Part shown: one piece after another, positions 1 to 11,311 of the stretch | Position numbering within the stretch: position 1 is the first letter of the stretch | Layout: each line of letters opens with the position of its first letter | Source: Acholoe squamosa | Lineage: Eukaryota; Annelida; Polychaeta; Phyllodocida; Polynoidae | Reading direction: 5' to 3' | Length of the DNA stretch: 64,000 nucleotides | Assembly (NCBI GenBank): GCA_949317995.1 | Contig: OX439051.1 | Coordinates: 39,187,250 to 39,251,249 of the forward strand | Program-made: the position numbers and the translations under genes | The notes under the pieces: model-generated | The model's database searches: none | Seen by the model: only the letters and a program-made list of their open reading frames with translations | What the model was told of the DNA's origin: nothing

Positions 1-2699
1 ACCTGCTAGCCGGATGATTGGGGGGAGGAGCCCTCCTGCCTAGTAGGGCCCGGGGAACTCTCTGAGGGGCCTGGCCTTGGCTGACTTACTTTGCGGCAGT
101 GAAGCTTCGTGTGTGGGTGAACCCTGCTAGCACAACTCATCCAAAAGATCTTTTTTACGCAAATCACATGAGTTTTCAAGTAAGAATGATGTAAATTGCA
201 CTAGTTGTGCTAGCTGGAAAGACAGTGGAAACTCATCCCCTGACGACTCACCCTCATTCTCTGACAACTCCGTGGGTACCGGGATGGAAGTTTTTTTACT
301 TGGAGAGGGGGAACTCCTAGCCAGGCCTGGCACAACAAGGCCAGCTGGCATCCATTTGCTGACCCGCACCCAGGGGTGGTCCTACCCCCCCCCCCCCGCC
401 TGCAGAACTGTGGCAGTTCTTGAGGTGGTGGAGCATATCCTCCTGCCTGTCAGTGGTATTCTGGTCCTTCTCCATCTTCTCTGGTTTCTCTGTGAGACGG
501 GGATGACATAAGAAGACAATTCTTTGTTCTGCTCCTTCATAGTAGGGGGATTTCCAAGTCGGCTCCAGGCAGACATGCCCAGCCAAAACTTTGTCTGCTT
601 GGTCATGACATCTGGCCCTGGGAAGTGGGGTTGTGAAGTTCTGGCAGTTTCCCGCCACCCCCGGGGGGAAGGACTGCGGGACCCGGGACCCTGCTGTGAG
701 ACCCTCCAGCCGACCCTGCCCACACGGTGAGGGTTCCGGTTGGGGGGGAGCAGGGTGCCGGTTGCCCTAGGGGGGGGCAGGGCCTTCTCCTCCCCCCTCT
801 GCTGAGGGTGGACCCAGTTGATCTGGCGTCCACCCTGATGCAGCTCACAGTAATATCAGTAGGGCCAGAATTTGGGTGTTCCCCCTGCCGATGAAGAACA
901 GGCCATTGCTCCTCCTGCTCAAAACCTCCCAAGGTCTTTCCCAGTTCTTGTTAGAGTGAGCCGGTCTTCCATTCTTTTTTGGAGGGTGGTAGTAGATGAT
1001 GGGACTCTCCCCTTTCGGGAACTTGGGGGGCAGCCCCCATACCACTCTGTCCCCCGATTTTCCGGACCCCTTGGGGTCTTGGGTTCCATCGCTGCGGGTC
1101 GAGGAGGAGGTAGAGGGTTAGTTCCAGTGCAGTATATTGGTGGTCTGCCCCTTGTTTATTTCAAAAACGAAACCAGTGATGAGTGACCTCCCTAGGGCCC
1201 AACCAGAATCATTGTATTTTGGGACAGACGGCTTTTTTTTACCATGATGAACAGAGGCTCCCACATCTATTTTCCAGTCCCAAGCATGGAGGTTATAGTT
1301 CCTCTCCTGCCTTGCTACAGAAGTGCCCAAGTGGCAGAGAGTGACCTCATGAGCAAATGCCAGAGACCTTTGCAGACGAGCTACATATGCCTTGGCTCCC
1401 TCGCCTACCTGCTCCTCTCCTCGGGGTACAATACCATGAGGGGTAGCATTGTTTCACGTCCCAACATCATCATGTTAGGTGAAACCCAGGTAGAGGAATG
1501 AGCAGAGGCCCTGTATGCCGCCATCACAAATGGTAACTGCAAGTCCCAGTCAGACTGATCCTCAGCAACCACGGCGGACAATAACGCCTATGGTGCAATT
1601 ACAACGCTCCACTAGGCCGTCCAATTGAGGATCAAAGGCGCATGTCCGTGTTTGCTGGATACCTAGTAGCCGGAAAGCCTCTCAGAACAGCTGACTCTGA
1701 ACGTTTCTGCCCTGATTGGAGTGAAAGGACAGTCCCCGCCTCTTGATCAGGGAGTGCCACTGCTTCAGCCCATTTGTCAGGTAGTCTATCATCACAAGAA
1801 TGTAGTGGTTTTTCTAGGAGCTGGGGTGATAGGAAGGGGACCCATGAGATCGATAGCCATGCGCTGCATGGGGAGCACCACCGGCACATGTCCCATCCTC
1901 ACCCGGGGTGGACCCGGAATGGAGATTCATCTCCAGGCACTGTGGACAAGTGCTGACCCAGTAGGTGATTTCGCACCTGAACTCGGGCCAGTACCATCTC
2001 TCCGCACACTTGCAAATTGTTCTGGTACAGTCACGAGTGGTACCGGCCAAGGAACCCTTCTTTCAGCTCTAGATGCTGGAGATGGGCGGTCAGTGCTGGA
2101 AGGGAATAAGGTTTTCCCCATAGCTCTTCCTCCGCGGGGCAAGAGCCTTGGCGTACCCAGTCCAAGACAGGCGACAGGAGGGGGTCCTCCTCCTGGTCTT
2201 TCCACCACTCCTCCCTTACCCCTTCCACTTGGTTGGGATCGGTGGCGGGTGACGCGGCGGGTGACGGCACGGACGTATCCGACCTCAGACAGGGTGGACT
2301 CCTCCTGGGAGTGACCGCATTGTTGGAAGGGAACCCGGGAGAGGCCATCCACATTCCCATGCCAACTACCTGGGTGGTATTCGACAGTAAAGTCAAACGT
2401 GTCCATGACCAACAACCACCTGGCTATTTGGCCCTCAGGCTCTTTGAAAATCATTATTAATTTCGCCTTATCCACCTTAGCATCCACCAGGCCATGGCAG
2501 TGGGGCACCAATTGACATGGTGGTTGCTTCAAAGGGGGTGGTTGTCCATCTGGATACGGTGTTCCATTAGAGTGGCCCTCCCTATACCGGCCGGCTCTAG
2601 CTGGAAGGCGCTAGCATGAGACCTTAGAAGATATTCAAGCTGCTTGCATTGTTTGCCCTCCAGGCCCTCTACTAAGGCACTCCTCCGGGGACACCATGT
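1..2699. repeat. Direct duplication, copy 1 (partner 6766-9468)
   Basis: Bases 1-2699 recur in the same orientation at 6766-9468. The two copies match almost base for base. The differences I found are a C-tract near 391 that is four bases longer in copy 2 (near 7151), and single substitutions such as 682 versus 7450 and 2252 versus 9021. The window starts inside the repeat, so its true left edge is unseen. Such low divergence means either a very recent tandem duplication with a unit of about 6.77 kb, or an uncollapsed assembly or haplotype duplicate. The duplicated stretch is mostly a decayed Gypsy pol gene on the minus strand. Confidence 0.95.
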
Positions 2700-2717
2700 G
2701 GCCTCGGACCACACCAA
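1118..2717 (-). pseudogene. Decayed Gypsy (Ty3-type) retrotransposon pol fragment, copy 1
   Basis: Read on the minus strand from 2717 downwards, pieces of a Ty3/Gypsy polyprotein appear in the normal order but in shifting frames. 2717-2529 is the linker just before reverse transcriptase (GRATLMEHRIQ). The frame then shifts in a C-run and passes directly to the end of RNase H (FDFTVEYHPG and VDGLSRV, about 2430-2330). Next come the integrase zinc-binding region (RWYWPEF and STCPQCL, about 2010-1920), part of the integrase core (DKWAEAVALPDQEAGT, about 1800-1720), and the integrase C-terminal region ending in TNILHWN near 1121. The whole reverse transcriptase domain, including the YxDD region, is missing between linker and RNase H. 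Stops and frameshifts are frequent. This cannot be an active pol; it is an internally deleted remnant. Confidence 0.85.
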
Positions 2718-2726
2718 GTCAGCTAG

Positions 2727-3427
2727 ATAAGTGGCCGATAAGTGAGACGACTGATAAATTGAAGACCGATAAATCGAGACTTGACTGTACTAGTTTTCAA
2801 TGTGCTGATGTGTCGTGTAAAACAATTTTTTAGTGATAAGGAGATTTTTCATACAGCATGTGGAAACTTAGCGTTTAGAACCCCACGAGATATTTTTGAA
2901 AAAGAAACTGTGCTGTTAAACTCGCTTTTCATTTAAAAAAAAATAAATTCAAAAACTTTTTTTGTTAATTTTTTTTTTACTTTTACCAACAGGTAAAAAA
3001 AAAACAAAGGGGATTTTTTTTTGCCTTTTTTTCTTCAACAAGGGGTAAAATGGTTAAAAGGATAAGCTGTGACAACTTTGCAACCTTTAGCGGATATTTG
3101 AGTTACCACCCTCACTATATGACAACAGTCTAGTGAGGAGTGGCCGATTTCAGTTCTGAAAACCCTTTCGTAAATGATTCTGTTTGAGACAAGGGGGGAT
3201 AATGTAATTTTATCTGCCTGAAATAGTGTTGTTTTTATCAATGCTTCTACCAAAGAGGAATAAATAAAAACTGAATTTCCTCCCTTTGGACTTTTTTTAG
3301 GAGCAAAGTTTTCTGCCTTTCGCGTGTGAAAGAGATTGAGGATGCGCAGGGTATGGCGTGACATCTCATAATGTGCATTACAACATAAGGAGTAAGCTCA
3401 ATCCCTGCTACCTGCCAACTTTTACTT
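2727..3427. other. AT-rich intergenic stretch, no gene seen
   Basis: After the duplication boundary the sequence becomes AT-rich, with long A and T runs around 2930-3030. No coding frame longer than about 110 codons with family resemblance is visible, and no recognisable RNA gene. Confidence 0.6.
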
Positions 3428-3520
3428 CTTTTTTTTGGACTTGCTCATTGCATTAATGAACTGCTATGTTCATTTAAATAATGCTATAGAGCAGACCAAG
3501 TTTTATTGATTTTTCAAAGG
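3428..3520 (-). mobile_element. 3' end of a LINE related to the one at 44.5 kb
   Basis: A T-run followed by about 90 bases here closely matches 44504-44600, which is the 3' terminus of the LINE whose protein lies at 44932-47652. Shared blocks include TAATGAACTG and AATGCTATAGAGC. Both copies are immediately preceded on the plus strand by an oligo-T, that is, a poly(A) tail on the minus strand. Similarity fades after about 3520, so this is a 5'-truncated or diverged copy. Confidence 0.7.
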
Positions 3521-4170
3521 AAAGTCACAAATGAAACAGTACAATAACTTCATAGATCTTGACAAATGTCAATATGAACACAATCAGGAGTTGGAAAAAT
3601 AGGGACTGGCAATATTCACTCAATAGGTTATTAACATCGAAAGTACAGACAAACAAACTGAAAGCAAAAAGAGATAGAAAATAAATAATATATCATACAT
3701 AGAGATTTTACGGATGGGCAAAAGGCGTGTTTACCGTTCTTTATCAAAGGTGCAGTGTTGTTTTGAAGGAAACACTCTCTAAAAGTGGGAGGAAGAAACG
3801 CATCTGAAGGATGATGTTCAGGAAAATACCACTACAGTTGAACCAGTCTTATGTCTGAAAAAAGCTCAGAGGTAGTGGAGGAAGAGTCATGATCAGCTGA
3901 GCAGCTCTCGTCTAATGTGAGTGAACCTTGCACCATCAATGGTCACAGTGGTAACTCGTTGGTCAGTTTAACAGAGGGTGGGAGGAAAAAAGGGGGAGAG
4001 AGGGTTTAGGTAGGTAATTACACTAAAGCCCCCACTGACCTAACTGGAGTTGAACCAACACCACCCCGCGGACAGTGTCATCAACATCATCACATCAACA
4101 TGATCACCAAACGACCATGAAAAATTCATGAGACAAAACAACCATATCATAGGACAAAATGACCATCCTC
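3521..4170. other. Intergenic, short direct repeats towards the right
   Basis: No gene is recognised. From about 4075 onward, short near-repeats of ATAGGACAAAACGACC-type sequence lead into the hairpin at 4171-4259. Confidence 0.5.
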
Positions 4171-4259
4171 ATAGGACAAAACGACCTATGCCATAGGACA
4201 AAACGACCATCCTCATAGGATGGTCGTTTTGTCCTATGGCATAGGACGTTTGGTCCTAT
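4171..4259. repeat. Long hairpin, 43-bp arms with 3-base loop
   Basis: The arms 4171-4213 and 4217-4259 are reverse complements with two mismatches (the inner 29 bp, 4185-4213 versus 4217-4245, are perfect) around the loop CAT. The arms are built from the same GGACAAAACGACC motif that repeats directly at 4130-4200. It would extrude as a cruciform or fold strongly as RNA. No transposase or flanking target-site duplication was recognised. Confidence 0.9.
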
Positions 4260-4284
4260 AGACATTTTACAGACTAGTACCTCA

Positions 4285-6592
4285 CTAGGATTGAGGAGTG
4301 GAGAGTTGACCTATTTGTACTAGTAGACAAAGAGAATAGGACTTAAGTGTTGAGAGGAACAAACAGATTGGGGATGTGCAGCTGCTAGTTAAATAAACCG
4401 ACTTAAAAAGCCCTGCAACATATAGCACACTCAGGCCAATAGCTAATAATGTAACTCCAACAACGACCCATACAAGGGCTCTTCCAAGCACTTGAAGAAC
4501 AGGAACGTGTAACTCTGTAACACTGCCAGGCAGACGCAAAACCATTCCAGCGCACCAGCCGAAGAACAGGAACAACTAAGTTGCCACAGTCTACCTCCTC
4601 GTACCCATGAAGCCACGCACCTTGGCTCGGAGGGTCCCTCGCCAACCACTCTACATCCCAGTAGTGAGTTGGTGCTAAGACAGCTTCCAAGGCTGCTGGC
4701 TCCTCCTTTAGGATCTCTCCTCCAGGCCAGCGGCGAGTCGGCACTGAGGTATCTGTCTGTGCTGCAGTCACCAGCATGGGTGTCATCCAGACTAGCTGTA
4801 TTCTGAGGTAGCAGGTTGTACCATGGGTGCGGCCATTGCTGGAGCTGGTTACCAGAGAGTTCTACTGATAAGAACTATCAGATGGGTACCAGTGAATAGT
4901 TGGGCTTATCTCATTGGCTAATAATTTATCCTGCTATGTCTGTATAGGGCTCACTTGGTCCCACACCCTATTAAGTTTGTTCATCTAATTGACCGTCAGT
5001 GTCACCACCGTCTGGACCATATTGGGTGCTATCTTCTCTGCCTGAGGTGTGATTTGGGAAGCCAGCAGGTTTTGAACTGCTATGGACGCCTCTTCCTCCC
5101 TGACCTGGTCCAACTATATCCCCCCATGGTGGTGGCTGATGATACCGCTGACTGACTCTCTCGGGAGCTCTCGGTCGATGTGGGCTCACGGACTGGGGGA
5201 GCAGGTAGAGTCTTCAACTCCTGGAGGTCACTCTGAGACATATTGGACACTTGGGTGACTCTAGGTTCCAGTCGTGTTGCAGCTACACCAGCACCAGTCC
5301 CGGTTGGCAGACTAGACACAGGCGCTGCTTGAAGGGTAAGGAGCCCCCTGGTCTTGATGGGCGTCAGCCCGGTAAAACCCCCCTTGTCTGCTACCTTTTC
5401 ACCAGTGGTGGGATCAGGGCGTTATATTGGTGGCATCAGATGTATCAGGTCCTCCCCTGGGTAGGAGGTTCCGGTGGTATCCTGGTTCAAGGTCAGGCTC
5501 CCCGCTTCCTCAGTGGTCTTGGCCAATGGCTCACCCCAGGTACCGGTGGAGATGATTCTGCAGACTCTCCACAAGGTGTCAGTTCTGTAGGAACCTCCTC
5601 AGAGGTGGGAGCTGCGGTCTCACTTGCACTTTGACTAGCTGACTTGGTGTGGTCCGAGGCCACACCCAGGTCTTCCACAGTGCTGAGAGATACAGCCGCA
5701 GGTGTTGGCTGGTCACCAAGAGGCGCTGGTCCTGTACGGACCCCCTCCAGGGTGACTACCATAGTCACATCAGTACAGGGAGGGACACTCTCCTGAGTTC
5801 TGGTGGAGACAGTAGGGGCAGCTGAGGTATCCTTACTTGTGGACGGGAGGGCAAGCAAGAGCGGGCTCAAGTCTACTGATCCTGTGGGGGGTGGGGCGAC
5901 TCAGCAGAGTCACCAAAGCAGGTGGCTGCTGGGCACTGACGCGGTACAGGTCTCCCGCACCACAACTGACTCAGTTTCTGTAAGATCTCTGGCAGCTTGT
6001 TCTCCTCGGATTCTCCCTCCAACAAGAAGGACATACTGGTGTAGATGACAGGCTTAGCTGGGTCCTAAGGAGTGAGACAAACATCAGGGGTAGGGCCAGT
6101 CGGAATAGACTGGGTGGTTGAAGTGCTAGAGACTGTGGAGGTCGAGCCGGTACTTAGCCTTTACTTGGGGAGCTCCACATGGTCATCAACTCTGTTAGGC
6201 TCCGGGACAGATCCTCCTAACTGATGCCCCCTGCCACATAGGCTGACCCCATGGCTCTGAGAGCCATGCAGTCAGCCAAGGGGGCCCCTCTTTGTCAAGG
6301 GGGGTAACAGGAGTGACACCAGGGAGGCCCCAGTTAGCCACTGTGCCCACTCCAGTGGGAGTCACAGGAGATGGAGGGGGACTGCCACTGTGGGTACACG
6401 GGCCGTCACTGTGGGTGCAGTGGGTAGTCCTTGCTCAGGCGTGGCTTCCCTTGCTGAGGTGACTGTCAAGGAGGGACGGGGGCTCCTCTTGGGAGGACAG
6501 GCGGTCCCCGTGGCAGGGGGCTTCTCCTTGTTCTTTACCTGGGGGGAGTCAAAGCTCAGGCGTCGCCCGGACCCAGCGACTTTGCCGGACAA
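4285..6592 (-). pseudogene. Decayed coding stretch between Gypsy copies, possibly env-like third ORF
   Basis: Several minus-strand frames here are fairly open and low in complexity: 6592-6362, 5870-5493, 5319-5080 and 4786-4285. They are rich in Ser, Thr and Pro. Near the 3' end, about 4495-4400 on the minus strand, one frame encodes a strongly hydrophobic segment (LVWVVVGVTLLAIGLSVLY) followed by a short tail. A frame change separates it from the preceding PTHYWDVEWLARD stretch. This lies 3' of the integrase C-terminus of copy 2 in the same orientation, which is where an env-like ORF3 sits in errantivirus-type Gypsy elements. The assignment is inference from position plus one predicted membrane segment; no envelope family motif is recognised and the frames are broken. 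Confidence 0.25.
5635..5664. repeat. 30-bp perfect inverted match to 2697-2726
   Basis: The 30 bases at 5635-5664 are the exact reverse complement of 2697-2726. The partner begins exactly where copy 1 of the duplication (ending 2699) stops matching copy 2, so the motif sits on a rearrangement breakpoint. Confidence 0.9.
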
Positions 6593-6765
6593 GGCGTGGT
6601 GGGGGGAACTTCTAACTGGCTGTGATCTAGGCTCCGGGAGGTACCTTCTTGGCTCTGCTTCCTTTTAGTCCATTTCTTAGGTAGGGGGACCAGCTTCTCT
6701 GTAAGCAACAATGCATGCGAGCCCCACTAATAGAGGTGCTGGCCCCAAAGTCAGCTGGCTTCTCT

Positions 6766-9468
6766 ACCTGCTAGCCGGATGATTGGGGGGAGGAGCCCTC
6801 CTGCCTAGTAGGGCCCGGGGAACTCTCTGAGGGGCCTGGCCTTGGCTGACTTACTTTGCGGCAGTGAAGCTTCGTGTGTGGGTGAACCCTGCTAGCACAA
6901 CTCATCCAAAAGATCTTTTTTACGCAAATCACATGAGTTTTCAAGTAAGAATGATGTAAATTGCACTAGTTGTGCTAGCTGGAAAGACAGTGGAAACTCA
7001 TCCCCTGACGACTCACCCTCATTCTCTGACAACTCCGTGGGTACCGGGATGGAAGTTTTTTTACTTGGAGAGGGGGAACTCCTAGCCAGGCCTGGCACAA
7101 CAAGGCCAGCTGGCATCCATTTGCTGACCCGCACCCAGGGGTGGTCCTACCCCCCCCCCCCCCCCCGCCTGCAGAACTGTGGCAGTTCTTGAGGTGGTGG
7201 AGCATATCCTCCTGCCTGTCAGTGGTATTCTGGTCCTTCTCCATCTTCTCTGGTTTCTCTGTGAGACGGGGATGACATAAGAAGACAATTCTTTGTTCTG
7301 CTCCTTCATAGTAGGGGGATTTCCAAGTCGGCTCCAGGCAGACATGCCCAGCCAAAACTTTGTCTGCTTGGTCATGACATCTGGCCCTGGGAAGTGGGGT
7401 TGTGAAGTTCTGGCAGTTTCCCGCCACCCCCGGGGGGAAGGACTGCGGTACCCGGGACCCTGCTGTGAGACCCTCCAGCCGACCCTGCCCACACGGTGAG
7501 GGTTCCGGTTGGGGGGGAGCAGGGTGCCGGTTGCCCTAGGGGGGGGCAGGGCCTTCTCCTCCCCCCTCTGCTGAGGGTGGACCCAGTTGATCTGGCGTCC
7601 ACCCTGATGCAGCTCACAGTAATATCAGTAGGGCCAGAATTTGGGTGTTCCCCCTGCCGATGAAGAACAGGCCATTGCTCCTCCTGCTCAAAACCTCCCA
7701 AGGTCTTTCCCAGTTCTTGTTAGAGTGAGCCGGTCTTCCATTCTTTTTTGGAGGGTGGTAGTAGATGATGGGACTCTCCCCTTTCGGGAACTTGGGGGGC
7801 AGCCCCCATACCACTCTGTCCCCCGATTTTCCGGACCCCTTGGGGTCTTGGGTTCCATCGCTGCGGGTCGAGGAGGAGGTAGAGGGTTAGTTCCAGTGCA
7901 GTATATTGGTGGTCTGCCCCTTGTTTATTTCAAAAACGAAACCAGTGATGAGTGACCTCCCTAGGGCCCAACCAGAATCATTGTATTTTGGGACAGACGG
8001 CTTTTTTTTACCATGATGAACAGAGGCTCCCACATCTATTTTCCAGTCCCAAGCATGGAGGTTATAGTTCCTCTCCTGCCTTGCTACAGAAGTGCCCAAG
8101 TGGCAGAGAGTGACCTCATGAGCAAATGCCAGAGACCTTTGCAGACGAGCTACATATGCCTTGGCTCCCTCGCCTACCTGCTCCTCTCCTCGGGGTACAA
8201 TACCATGAGGGGTAGCATTGTTTCACGTCCCAACATCATCATGTTAGGTGAAACCCAGGTAGAGGAATGAGCAGAGGCCCTGTATGCCGCCATCACAAAT
8301 GGTAACTGCAAGTCCCAGTCAGACTGATCCTCAGCAACCACGGCGGACAATAACGCCTATGGTGCAATTACAACGCTCCACTAGGCCGTCCAATTGAGGA
8401 TCAAAGGCGCATGTCCGTGTTTGCTGGATACCTAGTAGCCGGAAAGCCTCTCAGAACAGCTGACTCTGAACGTTTCTGCCCTGATTGGAGTGAAAGGACA
8501 GTCCCCGCCTCTTGATCAGGGAGTGCCACTGCTTCAGCCCATTTGTCAGGTAGTCTATCATCACAAGAATGTAGTGGTTTTTCTAGGAGCTGGGGTGATA
8601 GGAAGGGGACCCATGAGATCGATAGCCATGCGCTGCATGGGGAGCACCACCGGCACATGTCCCATCCTCACCCGGGGTGGACCCGGAATGGAGATTCATC
8701 TCCAGGCACTGTGGACAAGTGCTGACCCAGTAGGTGATTTCGCACCTGAACTCGGGCCAGTACCATCTCTCCGCACACTTGCAAATTGTTCTGGTACAGT
8801 CACGAGTGGTACCGGCCAAGGAACCCTTCTTTCAGCTCTAGATGCTGGAGATGGGCGGTCAGTGCTGGAAGGGAATAAGGTTTTCCCCATAGCTCTTCCT
8901 CCGCGGGGCAAGAGCCTTGGCGTACCCAGTCCAAGACAGGCGACAGGAGGGGGTCCTCCTCCTGGTCTTTCCACCACTCCTCCCTTACCCCTTCCACTTG
9001 GTTGGGATCGGTGGCGGGTGATGCGGCGGGTGACGGCACGGACGTATCCGACCTCAGACAGGGTGGACTCCTCCTGGGAGTGACCGCATTGTTGGAAGGG
9101 AACCCGGGAGAGGCCATCCACATTCCCATGCCAACTACCTGGGTGGTATTCGACAGTAAAGTCAAACGTGTCCATGACCAACAACCACCTGGCTATTTGG
9201 CCCTCAGGCTCTTTGAAAATCATTATTAATTTCGCCTTATCCACCTTAGCATCCACCAGGCCATGGCAGTGGGGCACCAATTGACATGGTGGTTGCTTCA
9301 AAGGGGGTGGTTGTCCATCTGGATACGGTGTTCCATTAGAGTGGCCCTCCCTATACCGGCCGGCTCTAGCTGGAAGGCGCTAGCATGAGACCTTAGAAGA
9401 TATTCAAGCTGCTTGCATTGTTTGCCCTCCAGGCCCTCTACTAAGGCACTCCTCCGGGGACACCATGT
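6766..9468. repeat. Direct duplication, copy 2 (partner 1-2699)
   Basis: Same sequence as 1-2699, offset by 6765 bases before the C-tract and 6769 after it. On the right it ends at ...ACACCATGT (9460-9468), where copy 1 continues with GGCCTCGG and copy 2 with TATATATGG. On the left the match starts at ACCTGCTAGC only because the window begins there in copy 1. Confidence 0.95.
7887..9468 (-). pseudogene. Decayed Gypsy pol fragment, copy 2
   Basis: Same remnant as 1118-2717: pre-RT linker from 9468 down, then RNase H end (about 9200-9100), integrase zinc finger (about 8780-8690), part of the integrase core (about 8570-8490) and C-terminal region (8099-7887), with the same missing reverse transcriptase and the same frameshifts. 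Because the inactivating lesions are shared, decay preceded the duplication. The linker is cut at 9468 by the duplication edge or by the LTR-like sequence that follows. Confidence 0.85.
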
Positions 9469-9772
9469 TATATATGGAAATCTTTTATCTTTATAAACAT
9501 GATAATACTATACATATTTCTATCGCTATACATTGTATATCATAGTGCTATGTGTACACTGTACACACACCCCCATAGTTCCACATACCACTCATAGCGG
9601 TCACCCTAGTCGCTGCCTTACCTGCCGGCTGCGTCCTACCTGTAAGCTCAGACCAGCATAGGCCACCTTCATATACACTAGCAACCATTAAGACTCTGTA
9701 AAATATGCTGGAATAAATACAACTGCATTATCAACCTACTCAAGGTCATTATCAACACATCAAGATATGACA
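9467..9772 (+). mobile_element. Candidate LTR (solo or 5' LTR)
   Basis: The segment starts TGTTATATATGG and ends GATATGACA, giving the TG...CA termini of an LTR. It is 306 bp long and contains an AATAAA signal near 9713 followed by a TCAACCTACTC-type pyrimidine-containing stretch. Directly after it comes TGGTGGAGAACCAACGGG (about 9775-9792), which has the TGG start expected of a tRNA primer-binding site, but I could not match it to a specific tRNA. No second copy of the LTR is visible in the window, so the call rests on structure alone. Confidence 0.45.
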
Positions 9773-9792
9773 TGTGGTGGAGAACCAACGGG

Positions 9793-10560
9793 TCTTTAAA
9801 GTTACACTTTCATTAACCAGTGAGTTTATCGCGTTTGATATGCATATTTTGGTACTTTGACCAACATTCAACTACCTGCGGCATAGGCAATGTCACCGCC
9901 TCAAATTTGAACAACAGCTCTCGCACAGCCACCCTATGAACTTTAATGGCAGAGAGAACAGAGCACAGCAGTGACTAGGAAACTCCACTGAAGAGGAGAC
10001 TCTGGCTGTATGCAAAGAAACTTCCTACAGAATCAGCTAAAGGACTGAGGGATCTACACGACTTGGTGACATCCACTCCAATCCACAAGAAACCTGAGCT
10101 CCTACCAGGAGGCTTCCTACCGCCTTCACTTTTTTACACAGATTAAGATGGTTTTCTCAAAAACGTTCTATTTTCTGGCACTTCCTGTCTATTTGGAATG
10201 TAAATGGAATGTTTTGAATCCAGAAAAAGACCTAAATAAGGGTTTTCAGAGATATGTGTTATATCCAAATAAAAAGAAAAATATCAGTCAATAGAATGAT
10301 TCATGGAGATTCATACACTCATACACTGAAAAAAGCATATAGATACCATTTCTAGATCCAAAGCTATGCCCAAATATGTAAGAATGTTTGGTCATTTTTT
10401 GATTGATTATTCAAATCATTATGCTAATTAGATGCCTGATTTAATCAAAACAATGAATGATAGAGCCTATTGGCTGTATTAATACAGTTATGTCATTCCA
10501 TTTTTGTGAAGCAATATTTCCAATACCAGAAGGGCTATCTGCAAGTGTTATACCTCATTT
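9793..10560. other. No gene seen; possible retroelement leader
   Basis: If 9467-9772 is a 5' LTR, this would be its leader and early gag region, but no long open frame is present. AT-rich sequence dominates from about 10150. Confidence 0.35.
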
Positions 10561-10562
10561 TA

Positions 10563-11081
10563 AAGCTGATAACTGTCAATAGCAGAAGTTATACAGCGTC
10601 TCAGTCTGACGCTGACAGCGACAGCCCCAGGAGCAGTCGCGATGATTAGGATTCAGGGGACGGAACTACAGCACCTATAGTCCCCGCCCCCACCCTAAAG
10701 GACCCGACCATACCACCGCCCCCCACTACTCCTGATCCTATTACTGAAGCAGAAGTTAACTAAAGAGCCAGGGGGAAGAAAATCCAACAAATATAGAAGC
10801 GTAAGGAATTGGAACTTGAACTTGCATCAATTAGAGCTAATAATAAGGAGACATTGTTGGACATTGACAGGGGAGAACGGGCATGGAGTGGACTCATGGC
10901 TGAATTCGATCCAGTGATCTCAGCAAGCAATCTCATAGATTTTCTCTCCTCTCTGGTGATCATGCGGGCAAATCCGAATCACAGGAGGACAGAAGTCATA
11001 AAGAACCATATCCTAATGCTAACATGTTGCATAGTTTGGAGAATGTTGACATCTATCTGCCGTCTTCACAGTATGTGACTG
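10563..11081 (+). pseudogene. Decayed reading frame with three in-frame stops, unknown product
   Basis: One frame (codons starting at 10563) stays protein-like for about 170 codons and is interrupted only by TAG at 10647, TAA at 10761 and TAG at 10794 before its end near 11079. It has an acidic serine-rich start (SQSDADSDSPRSSRDD), a proline-rich stretch, and a charged helical part (KRKELELELASIRANNKET) followed by LLDIDRGERAWSGLMAEFD. The layout resembles the N-terminal part of a transposon or retroelement protein (gag-like), which would fit the upstream LTR candidate. I do not recognise the family. A decayed host exon is the alternative. Confidence 0.4.
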
Positions 11082-11311
11082 GAGTTCAGAGAAAGGAACC
11101 AAATGCACCACACAGGGACATCAACCAAGGTGGCGAGGGCGGCCTCCGTAAGGGATATTTCTATTTTTTTAACCACAAGGTGGCTTCACCAAACCTAGCT
11201 ATGAGAAAATGCAATAATATCCACTAGGGGTCTCCACTAAACCCAGCTATAAGCAGTTCCAATAATATCCACTAGGTGTTGCCATGACAACACAGTTTGT
11301 TTATTTTTGTT

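Noticed and set aside
1721-2314. 197-codon plus-strand frame in the Gypsy block (and its copy at 8490-9083)
   Set aside because: Antisense shadow of the decayed pol; the minus strand carries recognisable RNase H and integrase motifs.
9775-9792. Primer-binding site for a named tRNA
   Set aside because: The sequence has the TGG start, but I could not match its complement to a specific tRNA 3' end, so no tRNA is named.
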